In this document: positions 1 through 5,236 of the stretch, piece by piece
How the letters are laid out: the number at the start of each line of letters is the position of its first letter
Numbering within the stretch: position 1 is the stretch's first letter
NCBI GenBank assembly: GCA_002455755.1
Contig: DKLL01000039.1
Span: forward strand, 1,090-6,500
DNA length: 5,411 bases
From: Acinetobacter sp. UBA6641
GTDB lineage: Bacteria; Pseudomonadota; Gammaproteobacteria; Pseudomonadales; Moraxellaceae
Direction of reading: 5' to 3'
Translations under genes and position numbers: made by a program
The notes under the pieces: model-generated
Seen by the model: the letters and a program-made list of their open reading frames with translations, nothing else
Told to the model about the DNA's origin: nothing
The model's database searches: none

Positions 1-628
1 TGATGGCATTGATACCCGGCAGCATTTCACCACTTACCGAAGCATAGCCTTGCTGCAAAATCTGTTGTTTGAGTTGTAAGAACTGCTCCCAGTTTTCGGG
101 ATAGCGCTGAGCATTTTTACTGTCTGCCCATTCTTTGTTTAACTGTGGCTGAATCACACTTTCTGGTTCATAACAGGCATGCAGTCGTCCAGTCGCCGAA
201 TTTAATAACGGCATACGTGAACCTACACGGGTAATAATATTGATCAGATGATTGGATTCCAGCGACTGCACCACCACCGGTCCTTCCGCAAACCACTTAC
301 TGACATGCACACTACAATTTAAATGTAGCTGAATATCTAGAATAAAATTCTGGATCAGCTGCAACAAGTCACTCCGCTTTAAAGCATTCATCCCTAACGA
401 ATAGGCACGCTCCCCCAAACTATAGCGTCCATCATACAGCTGTTTGGCATAACCTTTACGCACTAGGCTGACCACATAACGATGGACTTTTGCAGGATGC
501 ATCGACAAAGTCTCAGCCAATTCCTTGAGCATCATCGGTGCATTATGCGCCACCAGTGCATCCAGAACAGTCAAACCGATTTCTAGCGACTGTACGCCAC
601 CCTGTGACTTCTCTTCCTCTACTGTCAT
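1..628 (-). CDS. IclR-family transcriptional regulator, partial (C-terminus beyond the left edge)
   Basis: A DNA-binding regulator read on the minus strand from ATG at 628-626 and still open at base 2, giving 209 residues of a family usually about 250-270 long. The N-terminus has the IclR winged helix-turn-helix: GVQSLEIGLTVLDAL at about residues 11-25, LKELAETLSMHPAKVHRYV at about 34-52 as the helix-turn-helix, then a wing ending in YSLGERAYSLG. From about residue 80 it continues as the effector-binding domain, with SVHVSKW, VGSRMPLLNSATGRLHACY and QQGYASVSGEMLPGINAI. A purine-rich stretch (minus-strand AGGGTAGGG, 631-639) lies just before the start. It is divergent from fahA. In Pseudomonas putida the IclR-type HmgR controls homogentisate genes in response to homogentisate, so local control of the fahA operon is a reasonable inference. 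The ligand and the direction of control cannot be read from the sequence. Confidence 0.93.
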   Translation of the reverse strand, partial: MTVEEEKSQGGVQSLEIGLTVLDALVAHNAPMMLKELAETLSMHPAKVHRYVVSLVRKGYAKQLYDGRYSLGERAYSLGMNALKRSDLLQLIQNFILDIQLHLNCSVHVSKWFAEGPVVVQSLESNHLINIITRVGSRMPLLNSATGRLHACYEPESVIQPQLNKEWADSKNAQRYPENWEQFLQLKQQILQQGYASVSGEMLPGINAI

Positions 629-782
629 AGCCCTACCCTGTATGCTACTTATTTTATTGCAAATTTTATTTATCTTGCATCGCTATTGTACTACCTAAAG
701 CAGCAAGATTCTAAAAAAGATCGTGAGATGAAGCTAAATTTACTTCAAAATCATCGCCTCAATTAATTTACATTATACATAA

Positions 783-806
783 TTAAATTACCCATTGTGT
801 AATTAA
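783..806. promoter_or_regulatory. Candidate regulator operator (imperfect inverted repeat)
   Basis: The left arm TTAAATTACCC (783-793) faces the right arm GTGTAATTAA (797-806). The arms pair well if one base is skipped on the left. The right arm overlaps the -35 of the fahA promoter, where a bound regulator could block or contact RNA polymerase. IclR proteins bind short AT-rich palindromes in divergent intergenic regions, so this is the best operator candidate for the adjacent regulator. AT-rich DNA produces such repeats by chance, so the call is tentative. Confidence 0.35.
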
Positions 807-822
807 GAAAAATAAGTATGAT
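795..822 (+). promoter_or_regulatory. Probable sigma-70 promoter of the fahA operon
   Basis: The -10 box TATGAT (817-822) matches the consensus at five of six positions. It lies 16 bases after a weak -35, TTGTGT (795-800), which matches only at TTG. A start near 829 would give a leader of about 36 bases, ending in the ribosome binding site AAAGGA (851-856), eight bases before the fahA ATG. A strong -10 with a poor -35 overlapped by an inverted repeat fits a regulated promoter. Confidence 0.5.
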
Positions 823-864
823 GGATTTATGAAAACCAAATTCCAAAAGTAAAGGAATGCTGAC

Positions 865-2148
865 ATGAACAATCAATTGCAGTCGTTTATTGAAGTCGAA
901 AAGAACTCGGATTTTCCTATCCAGAACTTGCCATATGGTATTTTCAGTGAATCTCCTGAAGGCCAGCGTCGTGTGGGTGTGGCACTTGGCGAATGGGTAG
1001 TCGATCTAGCTGCACTGGAAGAACATGGGTTTTTAACCCTTCAGTCTGGCGAGCGTTATTTCAACCAACCCACACTGAATAAATTTATTGAAAGCGGCAA
1101 GGCAAACTGGTCAAAAATCCGCGCTGAACTGCAAGATCTGCTTGCAGCGGACAACCCTACTTTGCGTGACAATTCCGCCCTCATCGAACAGGTGTTTTTT
1201 AAACAGGCAGAGGTGAACCTGCATTTGCCTGTGCGTGTTCCAGGCTATACAGATTTCTATTCTTCAAAAGAACACGCTACCAATGTCGGCTGCATGTTCC
1301 GCGATCCCAAAAATGCGCTATTGCCAAACTGGTCCGAATTGCCGGTGGGCTATAACGGTCGTGCCAGTTCTGTCGTGGTGAGCGGTACTGAAGTGATTCG
1401 CCCTTCTGGTCAGATCAAATTGCCAACCGAAGAGCGTCCGATTTTCTCAGCCTGTCGCAAACTGGATTTTGAACTGGAAACCGGTTTTATTGTGGGCAAG
1501 CCAAATCAGCCGGGTGCACCAATTGCCATTGAACAAGCGTGGGATCATATCTTCGGAATGGTGCTGTTTAATGACTGGTCTGCGCGTGATATCCAGCAGT
1601 GGGAATATGTGCCGCTCGGTCCATTTAACTCAAAAACTTTTGCTTCTTCTATCTCTCCATGGATTGTGACCATGGAAGCACTGGAACCATTTAAGACCCG
1701 CTGTCCGGTGCAAGACCCTCGCCCATTGGCGTATCTATGCGAAGAAAACGTTGATAATAGCTATGATATCCAGCTTTCGGTTGAACTTAAACCGGAAAAC
1801 CAGGACCACGCCGATGTGATCTGCCAGACCAACTTTAAATACATGTACTGGTCTATGGCACAACAACTGACGCATCACACCATTGCCGGCTGTAATGTTC
1901 AGGTTGGTGATTTGATGGGTTCAGGGACCATTTCCGGCCCTACACCAGATTCTTATGGTTCGATGCTGGAGCTGGCCTGGAATGCAACCAAACCGTTGAC
2001 CTTATCCAATGGCGAACAGCGCAGTTTCATCCAGGATGGCGACACCATCATCATGAAAGGCTTCTGTGAAAAAGATGGTCTGCGCATCGGTTTTGGTGAA
2101 GTCTCCGGCAAAGTCTTGCCTGCGCTTGAATTCCCGTTTACCGAATAA
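865..2148 (+). CDS. fahA: Fumarylacetoacetase (FahA)
   Basis: Hydrolyses 4-fumarylacetoacetate to fumarate and acetoacetate, the last step of the homogentisate branch of tyrosine and phenylalanine degradation, in the cytoplasm. At 427 residues it has the full family length: an SH3-like N-terminal domain (about 1-120) and the FAH catalytic domain. Family motifs are clear: TDFYSSKEHATNVG, ALLPNWSELPVGYNGRASS and FNDWSARDIQQWEY. Aligned from memory to mouse FAH, all key residues are present: metal ligands D130, E203, E205 and D237, catalytic H137 and E369, and substrate-contacting Y132, R146, Q244, Y248, K257 and T355. The start is supported by AAAGGA eight bases upstream; a nearby ATG at 857 is out of frame. 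It is the first gene of the operon, 22 bases before maiA. Nothing suggests damage, so the enzyme should be active. Confidence 0.97.
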   Translation: MNNQLQSFIEVEKNSDFPIQNLPYGIFSESPEGQRRVGVALGEWVVDLAALEEHGFLTLQSGERYFNQPTLNKFIESGKANWSKIRAELQDLLAADNPTLRDNSALIEQVFFKQAEVNLHLPVRVPGYTDFYSSKEHATNVGCMFRDPKNALLPNWSELPVGYNGRASSVVVSGTEVIRPSGQIKLPTEERPIFSACRKLDFELETGFIVGKPNQPGAPIAIEQAWDHIFGMVLFNDWSARDIQQWEYVPLGPFNSKTFASSISPWIVTMEALEPFKTRCPVQDPRPLAYLCEENVDNSYDIQLSVELKPENQDHADVICQTNFKYMYWSMAQQLTHHTIAGCNVQVGDLMGSGTISGPTPDSYGSMLELAWNATKPLTLSNGEQRSFIQDGDTIIMKGFCEKDGLRIGFGEVSGKVLPALEFPFTE

Positions 2149-2170
2149 GTACCCTGAGAGACATTTGCAG

Positions 2171-2809
2171 ATGAAACTGTATAGCTATTTTCGCAGTTCA
2201 GCGGCTTATCGGGTTCGGATTGCATTGAATCTGAAAGGTCTGTCCACAGAAATCATTCCTGTACATCTGGTGAAAAATGGAGGTGAACAACATTCCGATG
2301 CTTACCGTCAGATCAATCCGAGTGAACTGGTGCCGACCCTGATTGATGAGAATTTCACGCTCAGCCAGTCGATGAGCATTCTGGAATATCTGGAAGAAAG
2401 CCATCCTGAAATAACCTTACTGCCGGCAGATATGCAACAACGCGCGCTAATCCGTACGTTCTGCCAGAGCATTGCCTGTGACATTCATCCGCTCAATAAC
2501 CTGCGTGTTCTTCAATACTTGCAGCGCAACCTGAAGGTCACTGATGAGAAAAAAGATCAATGGTATGCACACTGGATTCAGCTCGGCATGCAAAGTCTGG
2601 AAGCACAATTGCAACAGTCCAACGGTCAATTCTGTTTTGGCGAACAGCCTACCTTGGCTGATTGCTGCCTGATTCCACAAATCTATAACGCAAAACGCTT
2701 CAATATTGATCTATCAGGCTATCCAAAAATTGAAGCAATTTACCAACACTGCCTCACGCTGCCAGCTTTCCTGCAAGCTAGCCCTGAAGTACAAATTGAT
2801 GCTAACTAA
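2171..2809 (+). CDS. maiA: Maleylacetoacetate isomerase, zeta-class glutathione S-transferase (MaiA)
   Basis: Glutathione-dependent cis-trans isomerase converting 4-maleylacetoacetate to 4-fumarylacetoacetate, the substrate of FahA encoded just upstream. The protein has 212 residues, normal for the family. Residues 1-80 are the thioredoxin-like glutathione domain: the zeta-class signature RSSAAYRVRIAL (8-19, S9/S10 in the catalytic loop), the cis-proline motif LVPTL (P55), and the glutathione-contacting QS pair at 66-67. The helical domain carries the isomerase-typical DIHPLNNLRVLQYL (104-117) and the GST N-capping segment PTLAD (D164). The frame is open further upstream, inside fahA, but the start at 2171 puts the family N-terminus MKLYSYFRSS at the beginning. 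The ribosome binding site is weak (GAGAG, 2156-2160). The signature has alanine where animal enzymes have cysteine, which I believe is normal for bacterial members. Confidence 0.95.
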   Translation: MKLYSYFRSSAAYRVRIALNLKGLSTEIIPVHLVKNGGEQHSDAYRQINPSELVPTLIDENFTLSQSMSILEYLEESHPEITLLPADMQQRALIRTFCQSIACDIHPLNNLRVLQYLQRNLKVTDEKKDQWYAHWIQLGMQSLEAQLQQSNGQFCFGEQPTLADCCLIPQIYNAKRFNIDLSGYPKIEAIYQHCLTLPAFLQASPEVQIDAN

Positions 2810-2824
2810 ATAAGGATATTAGTC

Positions 2825-3394
2825 ATGACCATTCATATCGAACAAATCCACCACGTTGCTTACCGCTGTAAAGATGCCAAAGAAACTGTGGAATGGTACA
2901 AAAAAAACCTGAACATGGACTTTATTCTGGCATTTGCCGAAGACCGCGTGCCATCTACCAAGGCACCTGATCCATACATGCATCTATTCCTGGATGCCGG
3001 CAATGGCAATGTGCTCGCTTTTTTTGAACTGCCAACCAAACCGGAAATGGGCCGTGATGACAACACCCCGACCTGGGTACAACACCTTGCTTTACGGGTT
3101 AAAGACCGTGCTGCACTGGTTGAAGCCAAACAACATCTCGAATCAAATGGGGTTGAAGTATTAGGCATTACCAACCATGGTCTATTCCACTCTATTTATT
3201 GTTTTGATCCAAATGGACATCGTATTGAACTGACCTATGACGATCCGAAAGCAGCAGAAAAAATTGCCCTAATTACCGAAGAAATGAAGCATGACATGTT
3301 AGAAGAATGGACCCGAACCAAGAAGGCTCCACATCATACTCAATTCTTACACGCTGAAGAACTTGATGAAGTTACAGCTAAGACCAAGCAGTAA
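2825..3394 (+). CDS. VOC-superfamily (glyoxalase-fold) metalloprotein of unknown substrate
   Basis: A 189-residue protein of the vicinal oxygen chelate superfamily, with two beta-alpha-beta-beta-beta modules: about 5-70, opening with [21 protein letters not shown], and about 84-140, opening with [10 protein letters not shown] and closing with [14 protein letters not shown]. Likely metal ligands are H10, E68 (FFELP), H87 and E135, the His-Glu-His-Glu order of bacterial glyoxalase I with similar spacing. Extradiol dioxygenases of this fold use His-His-Glu instead. A polar tail of about 50 residues, rich in Lys and Glu, follows the fold. A ribosome binding site AAGGA (2812-2816) supports the start. 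It sits between maiA and scoA, so a role in tyrosine breakdown is likely, but it is far too short for 4-hydroxyphenylpyruvate dioxygenase. The reaction is not evident: side-product detoxification, isomerisation or ring cleavage are all possible. Confidence 0.85.
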   Translation: MTIHIEQIHHVAYRCKDAKETVEWYKKNLNMDFILAFAEDRVPSTKAPDPYMHLFLDAGNGNVLAFFELPTKPEMGRDDNTPTWVQHLALRVKDRAALVEAKQHLESNGVEVLGITNHGLFHSIYCFDPNGHRIELTYDDPKAAEKIALITEEMKHDMLEEWTRTKKAPHHTQFLHAEELDEVTAKTKQ

Positions 3395-3411
3395 TTGAGG
3401 AAGCGATTCAC

Positions 3412-4116
3412 ATGAATAAACTTGTCGCAAGTGCACAAGAAGCTTTAGCAGATATTGTTACTGATGACCAAACCTTAGCCGTAGGCGGCTTTGGTTTGTG
3501 CGGAATTCCTGAAGCATTGATTGATGCACTGAAAGAAACCGGTGTGAAAGGTCTGACCTGTATTTCCAATAATGCCGGCGTAGATGATTTTGGTCTGGGT
3601 AAACTCCTGCAAACCAAGCAAATCAAGAAAATGATTTCTTCTTACGTAGGTGAGAATAAAGAGTTTGAGCGCCAGTATTTAAGTGGAGAACTCGAAGTCG
3701 AACTGACACCCCAAGGCACGCTGGCAGAAAAGCTGCGTGCTGGCGGTGCTGGCATCCCGGCCTTCTTTACCCGGACCGGTGTCGGCACACTGATTGCTGA
3801 AGGTAAAGAAGTCCATGAGTTTGAGGACAAAGACTACATTCTCGAACATTCTTTGACGGCAGATGTAGCCTTGGTTAAAGCCTACAAAGCCGATAAAGCG
3901 GGCAATCTGGTGTTCCGTAAAACTGCTCGCAACTTCAATCAGGAATGTGCCATGGCCGGTAAGTTTACCATTGTGGAAGTCGAGCAGGTGGTCGAAATTG
4001 GTGAACTGGATCCTGATGACATTCATTTGCCTGGCATTTATGTCAATCGCATTGTGCTCAATGCTCAACCAGAAAAACGCATTGAGCAGATGACCTTGAA
4101 AACAGAGGAAGTATAG
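3412..4116 (+). CDS. scoA: Succinyl-CoA:3-ketoacid CoA-transferase, subunit A (ScoA)
   Basis: Alpha subunit of the enzyme that moves CoA from succinyl-CoA to acetoacetate, making acetoacetyl-CoA and succinate. It supplies much of the CoA-binding part of a dimer of two subunits. At 234 residues it has normal length. The family I signature is [16 protein letters not shown] (25-40), followed by SNNAG (52-56), the conserved [20 protein letters not shown] (97-116) and FFTRTGVGT (118-126). The end, [19 protein letters not shown], is typical. The ribosome binding site GAGGAAG (3397-3403) lies eight bases before the ATG. It sits 17 bases after the VOC gene, and scoB begins two bases after its stop, so the two subunits are probably translationally coupled. 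Acetoacetate released by FahA is the likely substrate. The gene shows no damage itself, but its partner is truncated. Confidence 0.95.
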   Translation: MNKLVASAQEALADIVTDDQTLAVGGFGLCGIPEALIDALKETGVKGLTCISNNAGVDDFGLGKLLQTKQIKKMISSYVGENKEFERQYLSGELEVELTPQGTLAEKLRAGGAGIPAFFTRTGVGTLIAEGKEVHEFEDKDYILEHSLTADVALVKAYKADKAGNLVFRKTARNFNQECAMAGKFTIVEVEQVVEIGELDPDDIHLPGIYVNRIVLNAQPEKRIEQMTLKTEEV

Positions 4117-4118
4117 TC

Positions 4119-4712
4119 ATGGCCTGGACACGTAATGAAATGGCACAACGTGCTGCCCTCGAATTGCAAGATGGCTTTTATGTCAATTTAGGTATTGGAC
4201 TGCCAACATTGGTCGCCAACTATATCCCGGAAAATATCAGTGTCTGGCTCCAATCAGAAAATGGCCTATTGGGGATTGGTGAATTCCCAACGACAGATAC
4301 AGTGGATGCTGACCTGATCAACGCCGGTAAACAAACCGTGACGGCACAACCAGGTGCGGCATTTTTTTCCAGTTCTGAATCCTTTGCAATGATCCGTGGT
4401 GGTCATGTCAATATTGCCATTCTCGGTGCAATGGAAGTCTCGGAACAAGGTGACCTCGCCAACTGGATGATCCCGGGCAAAAAAGTCAAAGGCATGGGCG
4501 GTGCCATGGATCTGATGGCTGGTGTACAAAAAGTTGTGGTCTTGATGGAACACTGCGCTAAAGATGGCAACCCAAAGATTGTCAAGCAATGTGCCTTACC
4601 CTTAACAGGTCAGGCAGTGGTCGATCGTATCATCACAGATTTGGGTTTGATGGATATTACCCCAGCAGGTATTCGACTGGTCGAGCTGGCCAATGACGTA
4701 AGCTTAGAATAA
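4119..4712 (+). CDS. scoB: Succinyl-CoA:3-ketoacid CoA-transferase, subunit B (ScoB), C-terminally truncated by a premature TAA
   Basis: Beta subunit carrying the catalytic glutamate that forms the enzyme-CoA thioester. E47 lies in the family II signature [10 protein letters not shown] (43-52), and the glycine-rich [15 protein letters not shown] and [11 protein letters not shown] segments are intact. The visible protein has 197 residues, while family members are usually about 210-220. The frame stops at TAA (4710-4712) just after [11 protein letters not shown], yet the next 17 codons in the same frame still read as a normal ScoB tail and end at TAA 4764-4766. The undamaged protein would have about 215 residues. 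A single GAA-to-TAA change would explain this. The start follows the ribosome binding site AGAGGAA (4104-4110) inside the end of scoA. The active-site half is intact; whether the shortened subunit still folds and pairs with ScoA is unclear. Confidence 0.93.
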   Translation: MAWTRNEMAQRAALELQDGFYVNLGIGLPTLVANYIPENISVWLQSENGLLGIGEFPTTDTVDADLINAGKQTVTAQPGAAFFSSSESFAMIRGGHVNIAILGAMEVSEQGDLANWMIPGKKVKGMGGAMDLMAGVQKVVVLMEHCAKDGNPKIVKQCALPLTGQAVVDRIITDLGLMDITPAGIRLVELANDVSLE

Positions 4713-4766
4713 ATTCTGGCAGCAACCGGTGTTCCGCTTATTACCGATGAGTTCGAGGCAGCATAA
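4713..4766 (+). other. scoB: Orphaned in-frame C-terminal tail of scoB
   Basis: These 17 codons plus stop continue the scoB frame after the premature TAA and translate as ILAATGVPLITDEFEAA. This is the kind of tail ScoB proteins normally end with (an amphipathic helix, then TG-P and an acidic end). No further stop or frameshift occurs before 4764-4766, so the damage looks recent, or is a sequencing error. Confidence 0.8.
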
Positions 4767-4789
4767 TCGTCCAGTAGATTATTCTTTCT

Positions 4790-4819
4790 AACAAAGCAGC
4801 TGTTGCTGCTTTGTTTTTA
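4790..4819 (+). terminator. Rho-independent terminator after scoB
   Basis: The arm ACAAAGCAGC (4791-4800) pairs perfectly with GCTGCTTTGT (4805-4814) across a four-base TGTT loop, and A4790/T4815 adds one more pair. A run of T residues follows (4814-4818). It lies 24 bases after the original scoB stop, so it ends the fahA-maiA-VOC-scoAB transcript. The thiolase remnant beyond it would need its own promoter. Confidence 0.88.
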
Positions 4820-4843
4820 TCTATTTATTCAAAATTATTTCAG

Positions 4844-4880
4844 TTCAGTACCAATGTGAAGATTGAACGTTGGCACTGAA
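4844..4880. repeat. Inverted repeat, 11-base arms, immediately before the thiolase remnant
   Basis: The left arm TTCAGTACCAA (4844-4854) and right arm TTGGCACTGAA (4870-4880) are inverted copies matching at 10 of 11 positions, separated by 15 bases. The right arm ends on the A of the only ATG (4880-4882) that could start the thiolase frame at the expected place. There is no T-run, so it is unlikely to be a terminator. It could be an operator, an RNA hairpin hiding the start, or a trace of a small mobile element. Confidence 0.6.
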
Positions 4881-4888
4881 TGTTATAA

Positions 4889-5101
4889 AAAATCGTCATT
4901 GTAGCTGCCTGCCGTACACCAATGGGCAGCTTCCAATGTAGCCTGGCAAATCTTAGCACACCAGAACTTGGCACTGTGGTCATTCAGGCTGTCATTGACC
5001 GTGCTGGGATCTCTCCAGAACAACTCGATGAAGTCATTATGGGCGGTGTATTGCCGGCAGGTCTAAAACAGGATTCTGCACGTCCGGCCATGCCTCAAGC
5101 T
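4889..5101 (+). pseudogene. Acetyl-CoA acetyltransferase (thiolase) remnant, N-terminal stub only
   Basis: This stretch encodes 71 residues of a biosynthetic-type thiolase N-terminus: KIVIVAACRTPMGSF, then LANLSTPELGTVVIQAVIDR, then ISPEQLDEVIMGGVLPAGLKQ. Complete thiolases of this AtoB/PhaA type have about 390 residues, so the active-site cysteine near residue 90 and the C-terminal histidine and cysteine motifs are all missing. The frame is also broken at the front: upstream it reads ATG TTA TAA (4880-4888) before the first conserved lysine, leaving only the internal ATG at 4922, which lies past the first beta strand. Near the right end several residues depart from what the family normally has (DSARPAMPQ where GPARQAMRQ is usual), and similarity ends at about 5101. 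In an intact cluster it would split acetoacetyl-CoA made by ScoAB. It is surely non-functional as a thiolase. Confidence 0.88.
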
Positions 5102-5236
5102 CTGTGTCAGATTAAGTCTGAACTAATACATATTAAATTAGTAGCCGCTTTTCCACCTATTTTGACTTATGATGAGTGGGAGGCTATTGCTGTACCACAT
5201 CAACAACAATTAGTTGACGATACTAGACATAATTAA
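5102..5236 (+). other. Coding-like 3' tail of an unrecognised gene, fused in frame to the thiolase stub
   Basis: After thiolase similarity ends, the same frame stays open for 44 codons to TAA at 5234-5236. The residues, including LVAAFPPILTYDEWEAIAVPHQQQ and ending DDTRHN, look like a genuine protein end rather than random translation, but I do not recognise the family. The segment has 34% GC (48 of 140 bases counted over 5101-5240), between the thiolase stub and the AT-rich DNA to the right. No ATG in this frame lies inside it, so it is probably the cut-off C-terminus of a gene from the incoming DNA. The combined frame from ATG 4922 would give a 104-residue chimera, but no ribosome binding site is obvious there. 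Confidence 0.45.
5107..5142. repeat. Two adjacent small inverted repeats at the junction
   Basis: TCAGA (5107-5111) faces TCTGA (5117-5121) with five bases between. Directly after it, ACTAAT (5122-5127) faces ATTAGT (5137-5142) with nine bases between. They begin six bases after thiolase similarity ends, so they may mark the end of a mobile element or a recombination site. I cannot match them to a named element, and repeats this short can occur by chance. Confidence 0.3.

Larger units (their letters stand above)
629..864. promoter_or_regulatory. Divergent intergenic control region between the IclR gene and fahA
   Basis: This AT-rich gap of 236 bases separates two divergent genes and must hold both promoters. 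The part nearest fahA (about 760-825) is dense in short inverted repeats: TAATTTA at 764-770 facing TAAATTA at 784-790, ATTAT-AC-ATAAT at 772-783, and the larger element at 783-806. A good promoter toward fahA is visible. Toward the regulator only a TACAAT-like -10 hexamer (complement of 685-690) stands out, without a convincing -35 at normal spacing. No open reading frame or RNA gene is evident here. Confidence 0.7.

Noticed and set aside
2066..2170. Longer MaiA starting inside fahA
   Set aside because: The extra 35 residues overlap the fahA C-terminus in another frame and do not resemble a GST N-terminus; MKLYSYFRSS at 2171 is the normal start.
1953..4589. Several minus-strand open frames of 60-129 codons opposite fahA, maiA, the VOC gene, scoA and scoB
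   Set aside because: They lie wholly or almost wholly within well-supported genes, show no recognisable domains, and look like shadows of the opposite strand.
4790..4880. CRISPR array or repeat family from the two neighbouring inverted repeats
   Set aside because: The two elements are unrelated in sequence. The first is a terminator and the second is a single palindrome; there are no spaced direct repeats.
4710..4888. TAA read as a sense codon (recoding), since both scoB and the thiolase frame contain one
   Set aside because: fahA, maiA and the VOC gene all end at TAA at the expected family lengths, so TAA is a normal stop here. Nonsense mutations or sequence errors are simpler.
5102..5236. 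Transposase fragment of a named insertion sequence
   Set aside because: The tail has no DDE or other transposase motif that I can recognise, and the small repeats at 5107-5142 do not match an element end I can name.
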